Shown here one piece after another: positions 33,267 to 40,825 of a stretch of 40,935 nucleotides of DNA; positions within the stretch are counted from its first letter, which is position 1, and every line of letters starts with the position of its first letter. The stretch spans positions 1-40,935 of the forward strand of contig JBBINE010000006.1 of assembly GCA_037444025.1 (NCBI GenBank), in the 5' to 3' direction. The DNA comes from JBBINE01 sp037444025. GTDB lineage: Bacteria > Patescibacteriota > Minisyncoccia > UBA6257 > HR35. The notes beneath the pieces were generated by a model. That model was not told where the DNA came from, did no database searches, and was given only the letters and a program-made list of their open reading frames with translations. The translations under genes and the position numbers were made by a program.

Positions 33267-34079
33267 TTATATTATTTTTTTGCTTTCTTGAAAAATTTTG
33301 TCAATTTCTGCCAAAGAAAGTCCAGATATCTTTCTTAAGTAGTTTTTATCTTTAGATATAAAATCTGATACCAAAACAATATCATTGTTAAATAAGTTTT
33401 TCAAAATTTTTAAGGAAATAAAATCAAATATTGTTAAAGGATAAATCTTTTTAAACTCAATTAAATAAGCTAAATTTTCTTTTGGAGGATAATTCCAAGA
33501 AATCAGGTTTATTCCGTAACATGTGGAAAATTTTATTCCCTCTTGAGTAAACTTAGTATTAGTAACAATTAAAGGATATGATTCTTGACTAAGATTATTT
33601 TTGATATCTAAATATCTAGCATAAGAATACAAAACAACATGAAGATCGTTTTTTTTATTCCAGTAATGTCGGAATTTACATTCACCAATATAGATTTTAC
33701 TCTCAAGTTCGGCTAAAATATCAACTTCATATTTTAAACACTTTCCCTCTAAAAAAAGGTTGTGCTTGGTTTGATAGCCGTAAAAAGATAGCAAATGAGC
33801 TATAAATTTTTCAAAAGGATATCCAGTTGGTCCTAAAGCTAAAATAGCTTTTTTAAGATTATAACGATAACCTTTTTCTTTATTATCCTTTTTGAGATAA
33901 TTATGAATAAACCTAAACAACTGATCAGTGGTAACTACAGAAGGTAGATTTTTATCAATTAAAAAAAGAATTTCTTCAATTTTATCTCGTGGAACTTGTA
34001 ATTTTTCTAAACTGTTAATTATTTTAGAAGGATAATAAGGTTCCTTAATTTTATTTCTTTTAATAACAATTTGAGGCAT
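33267..34079 (-). CDS. ATP-cone / Mrr-like restriction endonuclease fusion
   Basis: 270 residues. Residues 1-90 form an ATP-cone (VIKRNKIKEPYYPSKIINSL ... VTTDQLFRFIHNYL, KKAILALGPTGYPFEKFI), the nucleotide-sensing module known from ribonucleotide reductase and NrdR. Residues about 90-195 are a Mrr_cat-like nuclease with a PD-(D/E)XK core: KYEVDILAELESKIYIGECKF (Asp and E-x-K). The C-terminus ends in a helix-hairpin-helix-like LRKISGLSLAEIDKIF. It may be an ATP- or dATP-gated DNA nuclease; substrate unknown. It is the third gene after nusA and ppa, has a clear AAGGA 9 nt before its ATG (rare in this window), and precedes tRNA-His. Confidence 0.8.
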   Translation of the reverse strand: MPQIVIKRNKIKEPYYPSKIINSLEKLQVPRDKIEEILFLIDKNLPSVVTTDQLFRFIHNYLKKDNKEKGYRYNLKKAILALGPTGYPFEKFIAHLLSFYGYQTKHNLFLEGKCLKYEVDILAELESKIYIGECKFRHYWNKKNDLHVVLYSYARYLDIKNNLSQESYPLIVTNTKFTQEGIKFSTCYGINLISWNYPPKENLAYLIEFKKIYPLTIFDFISLKILKNLFNNDIVLVSDFISKDKNYLRKISGLSLAEIDKIFQESKKII

Positions 34080-34091
34080 TTATTGTTATCC

Positions 34092-34574
34092 TTAATTTTT
34101 AGTTCGAAAACTTTTATTGATTATTTCTTCAGCCCTTGTTCTTGGTGCCCAATCTTTGATCTTAACCCATTTACCTGGTTCGAGGTTTTTATAATTTTCA
34201 AAAAAGTGTTTAATTTTATCTTTAATAAAATTGGGTAATTCTTCAATTTCTTGATAAGCACCCATTAAAGGATCTATCTTTTTTGTCGGTACAGCAACTA
34301 TTTTTTCATCTTGACCTTCTTCATCTTCCATCAAAAGTACACCGATAGGTATAGCTTTTATCATGCTTCCGGGTAAAACTTCTTGTTGACTAACTACTAT
34401 AACATCAACTGGATCACCGTCATCAGCTAACGTTTCGGGAATAAAACCATAATTAAAAGGATAAGACATAGAAGTATATAAAAATCTATCTACTGATAAT
34501 CGTCCGGTATCATGATCAAGTTCGTATTTAACATTGCTACCTTGAGAAATTTCTACTAAAACTTTAATCTCCAT
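34092..34574 (-). CDS. ppa: Inorganic pyrophosphatase, family I
   Basis: 160 residues, soluble Mg-dependent enzyme that hydrolyses PPi. Signature: DDGDPVDVIVVS, with the metal-binding Asp residues; also SNVKYELDHDTGRLSVDRFLYTSMSYPFNYGFIPET and the KKIDP/GKWVKIKDW region. Length is a little short of the usual 175. The start codon lies within the nusA end (11-nt overlap), so they are co-transcribed. Confidence 0.95.
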   Translation of the reverse strand: MEIKVLVEISQGSNVKYELDHDTGRLSVDRFLYTSMSYPFNYGFIPETLADDGDPVDVIVVSQQEVLPGSMIKAIPIGVLLMEDEEGQDEKIVAVPTKKIDPLMGAYQEIEELPNFIKDKIKHFFENYKNLEPGKWVKIKDWAPRTRAEEIINKSFRTKN

Positions 34575-35676
34575 GGTTTTCTTCTGGCTCAGCTAAACCG
34601 CCTTCAACTTCCTTTTCTGGATCAGAAGCTGAACGAACATCGATCTTCCAGCCGGTAAGCCGAGCAGCTAGTTTAATATTTTGACCATTTTTACCTATAG
34701 CTAAAGAAATTTCATCTTCTGGAACTAAAACTAAAATTGTCCTTTTGGGTAAAGCTTTAACCTCTAAAACTTTTGCTGGCATTAAAGAATTAGCTATAAA
34801 CTTTAAGGGATCTTCATCCCAGAGAATAATGTCTATTCTTTCATTGTTTAATTCATTCATTATAGAAACAATCCTAGCTCCTTTAGCTCCAATACAAGCG
34901 CCCACAGGATCAATATTGGGTAATCTAGAAAAAACAGCCATCTTGCTTCTCACTCCTGGATCTCGAGCAATTCCTTTGATCTCGATAATCCCTTCAGTAA
35001 TTTCCGGAACTTCGACAGCAAAAATAGCGGGGACCAGAAAGGGATGAGAACGAGAAAGATAAACTTGAACACCTTGATTATTTTTTTCCACCGCATAAAC
35101 ATAAAACCTCATCCTTTGACCTGGTCTATAGTTTTCTCCAAAAATTGTTTCATTTTTAAACATAACTCCTAAAATTTTTCCTAGATTAACAAAAACATTA
35201 CCATTAGCATCTTTTCTTTCTATGATTCCACTTATAGCTTTTCCTTCTTTATTTTTAAACTCACTATATAAAGAATGCTTTTCTGTTTCTCTTAACTTCT
35301 GTAAAATTACCTGTTTAGCCGTTTGAGCAGCAATACGACTAAATTCTTCTTTAACTGGAAGAAGAATATGAATTTCTTCGCCCACTTTGATTTCAGGATT
35401 TATTTTTTGAGCTTCTTCTATTAAGATATGTCTTTGAGAATTAAATTTAATACTTTTCTCTTCAATTTCTTTAGGGTCAATGACCTGTTTTACTAAATAG
35501 AAATTAATTTTGTCTCCTTCCTTTTTAGCTTTAATATTAGCTTCTCTAAATTCAGAATCTTTCTTATAAGCAATAGCTAATGATTCCAAAACGGCATTTT
35601 CTACTTCCTCCTCAGAAAGACCCCTGTTTTGAGAAATTTGGTTAATTAAGTTGTTAATTTTACTAAAAGGTATCAT
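34564..35676 (-). CDS. nusA: Transcription termination/antitermination factor NusA
   Basis: 370 residues: N-terminal RNAP-binding domain (NQISQNRGLSEEEVENAVLESLAIAYKKD), S1 domain (GKAISGIIERKDANGNVFVNLGK), then two KH domains (DPVGACIGAKGARIVSIMNELNNERIDIILWDEDP and PEDEISLAIGKNGQNIKLAARLTGWKIDV). No C-terminal acidic repeats beyond KH2. It is separated from infB, its usual neighbour, by ~10 kb. TATAAT (35695-35700) lies 18 nt before the ATG, implying a leader of only about 10 nt. Confidence 0.95.
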   Translation of the reverse strand: MIPFSKINNLINQISQNRGLSEEEVENAVLESLAIAYKKDSEFREANIKAKKEGDKINFYLVKQVIDPKEIEEKSIKFNSQRHILIEEAQKINPEIKVGEEIHILLPVKEEFSRIAAQTAKQVILQKLRETEKHSLYSEFKNKEGKAISGIIERKDANGNVFVNLGKILGVMFKNETIFGENYRPGQRMRFYVYAVEKNNQGVQVYLSRSHPFLVPAIFAVEVPEITEGIIEIKGIARDPGVRSKMAVFSRLPNIDPVGACIGAKGARIVSIMNELNNERIDIILWDEDPLKFIANSLMPAKVLEVKALPKRTILVLVPEDEISLAIGKNGQNIKLAARLTGWKIDVRSASDPEKEVEGGLAEPEENHGD

Positions 35677-35694
35677 TGTTCATAATTTAATTTA

Positions 35695-35700
35695 ATTATA
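35695..35700 (-). promoter_or_regulatory. -10 box of nusA
   Basis: Perfect TATAAT on the minus strand, preceded by TG (TGTATAAT), 18 nt before ATG 35676. It would start nusA-ppa-nuclease transcription with a very short leader. Confidence 0.5.
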
Positions 35701-35722
35701 CAGACCGGTATTCTAATTTATA

Positions 35723-35731
35723 TGATATAAT
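35723..35731 (+). promoter_or_regulatory. Extended -10 element of the 48-aa membrane peptide gene
   Basis: TGATATAAT on the plus strand, 41 nt upstream of ATG 35773, back to back with the nusA promoter. Confidence 0.5.
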
Positions 35732-35772
35732 AAATATTATAAAACAAACAATAACAGAGAAAATTGATAGCA

Positions 35773-35919
35773 ATGGAAAACTTAATAAAATTTTTATCGT
35801 TAGTTTTTTGGATTTTATTGATCACTTCTATGTTTTTATGGTATAACGATAATAAAAATTTATTTTTCCCTAAAAGAGAAACAATTGAAAAATCTTATAA
35901 TCCTAATCCTTTTAAGTAA
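35773..35919 (+). CDS. 48-residue single-helix membrane peptide (unknown)
   Basis: A 48-codon frame from ATG 35773: an N-terminal membrane helix (IKFLSLVFWILLITSMFLW), then a polar tail with FFPKRETIEKSYNPNPFK. No family recognised. It lies divergently from nusA and convergently with the M23 peptidase gene, filling an otherwise empty 250-nt stretch. A TGATATAAT promoter precedes it and a purine-rich AGAGAAAA stands 11 nt before the ATG. The well-placed promoter and membrane profile favour a real gene, but conservation was not testable. Confidence 0.55.
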   Translation: MENLIKFLSLVFWILLITSMFLWYNDNKNLFFPKRETIEKSYNPNPFK

Positions 35920-35930
35920 TTTTTTAATTT

Positions 35931-36677
35931 TTACTGTAAAAGTGGATTTTCCCTCCCTCTAACTTCAAAATGAAGATGACATCCTGTTGGCCCTTCAGTA
36001 TAACCAGTATTTCCTACATAACCAACCAATTCTCCTTTTTGGACCTTTTCTCCAATTTCTACTGTTCTTAAACTTAAATGCCCATAAAGGGTGTAAAAAT
36101 TAGTATGTTTAATTATTATATAATTACCATAACCTGAATTCCATCCGTCTATAGATTCAATAACAATACCGTCTTGACTTGAATACACAGGTGAACCACA
36201 AGGAGCAGCTATATCAGAACCATTCTGGCTATGCTTTTTACCCCAATTAAAGCCAGAAACAGGCACAATTAAATCTCCCAATTTAGTCATGGCAGAAACA
36301 TATCTACCAACTACTCGAGTGAGAGAATTTCTACTTTCCAACCTCACATTTGGCTTTATTCCTGGAAGGACAATTTTTTCTCCCTCTTTAACTACAGATT
36401 TCTCGGTTAGATAATTAGCTTCTAAAATTTTTTCTAAAGGAAGATTAAATTTTTTACTCACTGACCAAAGTGTTTCTCCTTTTTTAAGGATATAAACTAG
36501 ATTTTTCTTCTCTTCTTCTGTTCTTTTTTGAAAAACCTTATTAATTTTATCAATATCTTCTTGATCAAAATTTTTAGGAATTAAAAAATCTTGGTAAGAA
36601 GCAGAATTATTCTTTTTTTCTACCTCAAAAACTCCTAAAAAATCTTGAGCAAAGACAAAAGAACTCCACAATAACAA
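35931..36677 (-). CDS. LysM + M23 family peptidoglycan endopeptidase, exported
   Basis: A 248-residue frame from TTG 36677. Signal-peptide end LLLWSSFVFAQ; LysM domain around residues 60-110 (VYILKKGETLWSVSKKFNLPLEKILEANYL); M23 domain from about 140 with the zinc ligands in HSQNGSDIAAP and TGCHLHFEVRG, plus TLYGHLS. It cleaves peptide cross-bridges of peptidoglycan. The signal peptide is too short from TTG 36677. An in-frame ATT at 36710 would extend it to ISTSKITIIFSLLLWSSFVFA and lies 9 nt after TATAAT (36720-36725), so a non-canonical start is possible. Confidence 0.9.
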   Translation of the reverse strand: MLLWSSFVFAQDFLGVFEVEKKNNSASYQDFLIPKNFDQEDIDKINKVFQKRTEEEKKNLVYILKKGETLWSVSKKFNLPLEKILEANYLTEKSVVKEGEKIVLPGIKPNVRLESRNSLTRVVGRYVSAMTKLGDLIVPVSGFNWGKKHSQNGSDIAAPCGSPVYSSQDGIVIESIDGWNSGYGNYIIIKHTNFYTLYGHLSLRTVEIGEKVQKGELVGYVGNTGYTEGPTGCHLHFEVRGRENPLLQ

Positions 36678-36720
36678 ACTAAAAATGATTGTTATTTTTG
36701 AAGTACTAATGGTTAATAAA

Positions 36721-37308
36721 TTATAACATATTTATAGATCTAAGCAAAAAATTTTGAACTAGGTTAACAAATTGAAAAAGATATCCTCCCATAAAAAAAA
36801 TAAATACAAAAATAATTAAAAATCCGTAATTTTCTAAATAGCTATAATCTTCCAGGGATAATTTATATAAAAATACTTTAGAGCCATCTAGGGGAGGAAT
36901 AGGTAAAAGATTAAATATCGCTAAGGTTAAATTTATCCTTAACCCTAGTAGCCATATTTCTTGAGAAGAAAATTTATAAAGTAACAAAAAAAACAAAGCT
37001 AAAAAAATATTAACCAAAGGACCTGCTAAAGCAATGTAAATTGAATCCCTTTGGGGATTCTTTAAATTATAAGGATTATAAAGAACTGGTTTAGCCCAAC
37101 CAAAAATTATCTTAGCTAAATAAAAAGAAACAAGAGGTAAAACTAAAGTGCCCAAAGGATCTATGTGTGGAATAGGATTTAAGGTAATTCTACCTTCATA
37201 TTTAGGGGTGTAATCTCCTAATTTGTAAGCAACATAACCATGGGCTACCTCATGAAGAATAATAGAATAAACTATAATAAGAAATAAAATAAAAAGGGTT
37301 GTTATCAT
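36721..37308 (-). CDS. Site-2-protease-like M50 family membrane metalloprotease
   Basis: 195 residues, about five membrane helices. Zinc motif HEVAHG in the first helix, NPIPHIDPLGTLVLP (family G-T motif) and NLLPIPPLDGSKVF with the third ligand Asp. This short SREBP S2P-like group (no PDZ) is common in bacteria and cleaves membrane-bound substrates; substrate unknown. It overlaps rpmB by ATGA (37305-37308). Confidence 0.9.
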   Translation of the reverse strand: MITTLFILFLIIVYSIILHEVAHGYVAYKLGDYTPKYEGRITLNPIPHIDPLGTLVLPLVSFYLAKIIFGWAKPVLYNPYNLKNPQRDSIYIALAGPLVNIFLALFFLLLYKFSSQEIWLLGLRINLTLAIFNLLPIPPLDGSKVFLYKLSLEDYSYLENYGFLIIFVFIFFMGGYLFQFVNLVQNFLLRSINML

Positions 37309-37520
37309 ATCTTAATCTCTCCCCTAAGAACTTTTTTGCGACAATCTTTGCATACCAACAAACGGAAATGAGATTTATTATTGTTTCCTTTGGGGTCAAT
37401 TTTTAAATACTGAAGATTAGATTTTTGAAAATATGTATTTACAGGATTAAACTTACCCCTTAATTTTTTTCTTTTAACTACCTTTCTATAACCCTTGTGG
37501 CAAATTTCGCATTGTCTCAT
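37305..37520 (-). CDS. rpmB: Ribosomal protein bL28, zinc-ribbon form
   Basis: 71 residues: CEICHKGYRK at the start and VCKDCRKKVLRG at the end form a CxxC/CxxC zinc pair, as in C+ type bL28. The middle KLRGKFNPVNTYFQKSNLQYLKI replaces the usual VSHSxxKTKRRWxPNLQ, so it is divergent. Position next to conserved genes supports the call. TGATATAAT lies 11 nt before the ATG, leaving almost no leader. Confidence 0.78.
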   Translation of the reverse strand: MRQCEICHKGYRKVVKRKKLRGKFNPVNTYFQKSNLQYLKIDPKGNNNKSHFRLLVCKDCRKKVLRGEIKI

Positions 37521-37531
37521 CTTAGGAGAAT

Positions 37532-37540
37532 ATTATATCA
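37532..37540 (-). promoter_or_regulatory. Extended -10 element of rpmB
   Basis: TGATATAAT on the minus strand ends 11 nt before ATG 37520, in the 28-nt gap after the preceding gene. It would drive rpmB and the M50 protease gene. Confidence 0.6.
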
Positions 37541-37548
37541 TAAAATTA

Positions 37549-38853
37549 TTAAAAAGAGTAGGTTATTTTTAATTCATTAGAAGAGACTGGTTCTTCTTGA
37601 ATTAAACGAGCCTCGGGAAAATTTTGAGAAATAAAGTCTTTAACCGATAAAATATCTTCTGTTTTTACTTTCAAAGAAAAACTTAGATTAGAACCTGAAG
37701 ATAACTTAACTTCATCTAAGGAATCAATATTTACTAAAGAAACTAATAATTGCCATTTTTTAAGATTATTTTCATCAAGATAATTTTTAATATTTAGGAA
37801 ATCATTTATTTTAGAAGATAAATCGGATATAGAAACTTGAGATGAAATTTGCTTTTCAATATATTTCTTTTCTTTATCCAAACGAAAACTTAAGGTTAAA
37901 AAGGAAAAAGAAAAGAAAAAGGCTAGTAATGTCAGAAAAACAACTAACATAATTAATATAGAGGGTAATCGATTTAAAAAATATGCTAAAGAAGTTTTTA
38001 AAGGTAAGAAATCTAAAACTTTTTTTCCTTTGAGTATTTGATTCAAAATTAAAAAACTTCCTTCTACTATTATTGCCTCTGGACTTTTTTCTTGAATTAT
38101 CTGAGAATGAGAAATATTTTCTATTGGTCTAATTTTTTCCCAGGAAAAAAGTAATACTTTTCCTTCTGGATCTAAATCAGTTTTAAAAAAACCGTAATAC
38201 CTAGAAATCAAAAATTGATAGTCGGCACCAGAAGTACTTTCTTCCCAAATCATTTTTTCTATTTTTAGTTTTTTTATCAGCATTACCAAAATCGAATTTT
38301 TTTCTAATATAAAGACTAAATAATCATCTTCAAAATTAATAATTGCATTGTCTAATAGATACCGAAAATAAACAGTATTTGAAGGAGTAATAAAGAGAGG
38401 TATGATTTGTTTAAACTGAAAAATATTTATGATTTTAGTTATTATATCTTTATTTACAAAATAAATATTTAAAATAGATAAAGAAGAACCTATTCGATAT
38501 TTATCTTCTTCGTAAGAAAAAGAATATTTCTCTAAAGGAAGAGGAAAAACTGTTTTTAAATAATTAAAAATCCCGCTACTAGAAACAAGGGATCTATTAA
38601 TTATCTCTTTTTGAAATAGAAAAATAGGTAAATTTAATATTACCCCAACAACTCTGGTTCTATATTTAGAAGCAATATTTTCTAAAACTCTTTCTAGGTT
38701 ATCAAAGTTAAAAACTTGTTGCTCGTAAATTGAAGCTTCAAATTTTTCGCTTTGAAATATCTTGAATTCTTCACCTATTTTCTTTAGTCTTAAAAAATAT
38801 ACTTCTTGACAATTAACAATTATTAAGTCAAATTTTTCACTAAAATCGATCAT
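37549..38853 (-). CDS. PilM/GspL-PilN-like membrane protein (fused second copy)
   Basis: 434 residues. Residues 1-290 look like a degenerate actin-like (PilM/GspL cytosolic) domain: short beta strands, FDLIIVNCQEVYFLRL and an EKYSFSYEEDKYRI stretch comparable to the VPLP...IEYRYL of PilM, but no clear phosphate motifs. Then one membrane helix (SILIMLVVFLTLLAFFFSFSFL), a coiled coil and a C-terminal PilN/GspL-like domain (LLVSLVNIDSLDEVKLSSG, LSVKDFISQNFPEA). The layout equals PilM plus PilN in one chain, as in GspL. A role in a second pilus or secretion assembly is inferred from architecture only. Leader about 40 nt; no ribosome-binding site seen. Confidence 0.6.
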   Translation of the reverse strand: MIDFSEKFDLIIVNCQEVYFLRLKKIGEEFKIFQSEKFEASIYEQQVFNFDNLERVLENIASKYRTRVVGVILNLPIFLFQKEIINRSLVSSSGIFNYLKTVFPLPLEKYSFSYEEDKYRIGSSLSILNIYFVNKDIITKIINIFQFKQIIPLFITPSNTVYFRYLLDNAIINFEDDYLVFILEKNSILVMLIKKLKIEKMIWEESTSGADYQFLISRYYGFFKTDLDPEGKVLLFSWEKIRPIENISHSQIIQEKSPEAIIVEGSFLILNQILKGKKVLDFLPLKTSLAYFLNRLPSILIMLVVFLTLLAFFFSFSFLTLSFRLDKEKKYIEKQISSQVSISDLSSKINDFLNIKNYLDENNLKKWQLLVSLVNIDSLDEVKLSSGSNLSFSLKVKTEDILSVKDFISQNFPEARLIQEEPVSSNELKITYSF

Positions 38854-38927
38854 TTATTATTAAAACTTAAAAAGTTGCCTTACTTTATATTATAACTTTA
38901 TATTCTCTTATTTAAAAATTATGAAAA

Positions 38928-40463
38928 TTATCTTCTAAACCATAATCCTAAATTAGAAAAACGAAATTCTGGAAATAATAAATATGGATCTTCAACGATT
39001 TGAATATCTTTATTAATAAGATATAGATAATAAGGATTAAGTAAAAATACATTATTACCGTTATTTAAAATTCTCTCTTCTATTTGAAGAATTTGTTCAT
39101 TAAACTTTATCTGAGGATCCAAAATCAAATTTTGGAATTTTTTTTCCAATTCAATATCATTAAAATTGTTAATATTAAGACCACCCTGAGACCAAAAATA
39201 AAAAAGAAAAGGAGGATAAGAAAAATTAAGACCATATAAAATAGCAGAATAGTTTTTCTCCTCCAGAAGTTTATTGATATCGCTTTCTTCTACTAAAGAA
39301 ATTTTTATATTAAATTTTTCTTTTAAATACCTAGCTATATCAGGATAAAAATAAGTTGCAGGTACCGTTATTTCTAAATCCTTTAATGAAATATTTTCAT
39401 TTTTTTCATGTTTTCTTTCCGGTAGCTGTGGATCTTTGAGAGCTAAGAGTTTTCTTATTTTAGAAGAAAAAATATATTTACTTTCTTCGGCCCTATCTTG
39501 AAAAATTTTTTGTATAATTTCTCTACGATTAATATTTTTATCTAAAAATAAAATTTTTTCTTGGGAAATATTTTTACTATTAAAAAATATGCCCACAATA
39601 CGTGGTAAAACAAATTCTTTAACATGATAATGATAAGCAATATTAATAGGTAATTTAAAATAGTTGATGCCAGCTAATCCATCAATATTTTTAAGAAGTA
39701 AAGCATCAAAAGCATCCTTAGCACTGGGATAAACATAAAAAAGCACTTGATCTAAAAATGGTTTTTTATTGAAAAATTGATTTCTTTTTAAAGTTATGAT
39801 TTTTAAATTGGCTTTTTCTTCTATTTTATCTAAAACAAAAGGTCCGCTACCTATTTGATAAACTTCATAAGGTACCTCAGGTAAATTATATTGAGATAAT
39901 TTTCGATGCGGTAAAATAGAAAGACGAGAAAGATTATAGATAAAGTAGTTATCATTATTTTTAAGTTTAAATTCTGCTTTCTTTTCATCAATTATTTTTA
40001 ATTCACTATTTTCAAAAAATCTTTTATATTCTGGTAAGCCATATTTTTTTATTGATTCAAAAGAAAAAAGAATATCATCAGTAGTAATTTTTGATCCGTC
40101 GCTCCATTTTAATTCATCCTTTAACTCTATTTGTAACGTTAAAAGATCAGAAGAAAAAAAGAAGTTTTTTATATACTTAGAAGAAATTTTACCTTGATAA
40201 AATTCAATTAGGGGCGGGTAAACTATATTAGTAATGACTTTCTCGATCTCTTTTTGAGGATACAGAGGATTAAGATTATCGAAATTTTCGAAAAATCCTT
40301 CTCGATACATTCCTCCATATTTAGGTTTGACAAAATATTTGCTATTAATTAAAGGAAAAAATATAAAAAATATTCCTAAAAGAAAAAATAAAAATATTAA
40401 AATCAGTTCTCTTGGTCTTTCAAAAAAAAACAATCTTCTTAATCTAAGAAAAAGTTCTCTCAT
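38928..40463 (-). CDS. Membrane-anchored extracellular solute-binding protein, family 5
   Basis: 511 residues: one N-terminal membrane helix (LILIFLFFLLGIFFIFFPLI) without a lipobox, then SBP_bac_5 features: FDNLNPLYPQKEIEKVITNIVYPPL, LKDELKWSDGSKITTDDILFSFESIKKYG and GSGPFVLDKI. Such proteins bind oligopeptides or nickel for an ABC importer. No permease or ATPase gene adjoins it in the window, so its partner is unknown. secG lies just upstream (25 nt). Confidence 0.88.
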   Translation of the reverse strand: MRELFLRLRRLFFFERPRELILIFLFFLLGIFFIFFPLINSKYFVKPKYGGMYREGFFENFDNLNPLYPQKEIEKVITNIVYPPLIEFYQGKISSKYIKNFFFSSDLLTLQIELKDELKWSDGSKITTDDILFSFESIKKYGLPEYKRFFENSELKIIDEKKAEFKLKNNDNYFIYNLSRLSILPHRKLSQYNLPEVPYEVYQIGSGPFVLDKIEEKANLKIITLKRNQFFNKKPFLDQVLFYVYPSAKDAFDALLLKNIDGLAGINYFKLPINIAYHYHVKEFVLPRIVGIFFNSKNISQEKILFLDKNINRREIIQKIFQDRAEESKYIFSSKIRKLLALKDPQLPERKHEKNENISLKDLEITVPATYFYPDIARYLKEKFNIKISLVEESDINKLLEEKNYSAILYGLNFSYPPFLFYFWSQGGLNINNFNDIELEKKFQNLILDPQIKFNEQILQIEERILNNGNNVFLLNPYYLYLINKDIQIVEDPYLLFPEFRFSNLGLWFRR

Positions 40464-40488
40464 TAAATAACTAAAATTTTTTGTTCTT

Positions 40489-40695
40489 TTAAATAATTTT
40501 TACGAGTGAAATTAGCACAAAACCAATAACTAAAATCCAGGTTAAATAATAAATTTTCTCCTCAAATCCTCTTCTTTTAAAGAAAAAATCGGCTTGAGAA
40601 CCAAATAAAACTCCACCTTCGGCTCCTCTTTGCTGAATCAAAATTAAAAAAATAACAGCTATTCCCAGGATTAATTGAAAAAGATCAAGAATCAT
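40489..40695 (-). CDS. secG: Protein translocase subunit SecG
   Basis: 68 residues with two membrane helices and the diagnostic IQQRGAEGGVLFGSQADFFFKRRGFEEKIYYLTWI loop. SecG assists SecYE in protein export. Divergent from the partial gene at 40826. An AT-rich region with TTAATTAA/TTAATATTAA repeats lies upstream; no single promoter stands out. Confidence 0.93.
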   Translation of the reverse strand: MILDLFQLILGIAVIFLILIQQRGAEGGVLFGSQADFFFKRRGFEEKIYYLTWILVIGFVLISLVKII

Positions 40696-40825
40696 CTTTG
40701 TTTTAAATTAATATTAATTATGTTTAATTAATCTATTTTAACATAATTTAATTATTTTAAAAGATTTATTTTAAATCAAAAGATTTAGATTTATAATTAT
40801 AAATATAATATAATATAAAGAGAAA

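Noticed and set aside
34745..35047. 100-aa plus-strand frame
   Set aside because: Antisense to the KH domains of nusA, with no promoter or family features.
40696..40825. Possible replication origin in the very AT-rich stretch beside secG
   Set aside because: No DnaA-box-like cluster is visible, and dnaA or dnaN are not adjacent; it reads as a divergent promoter region.
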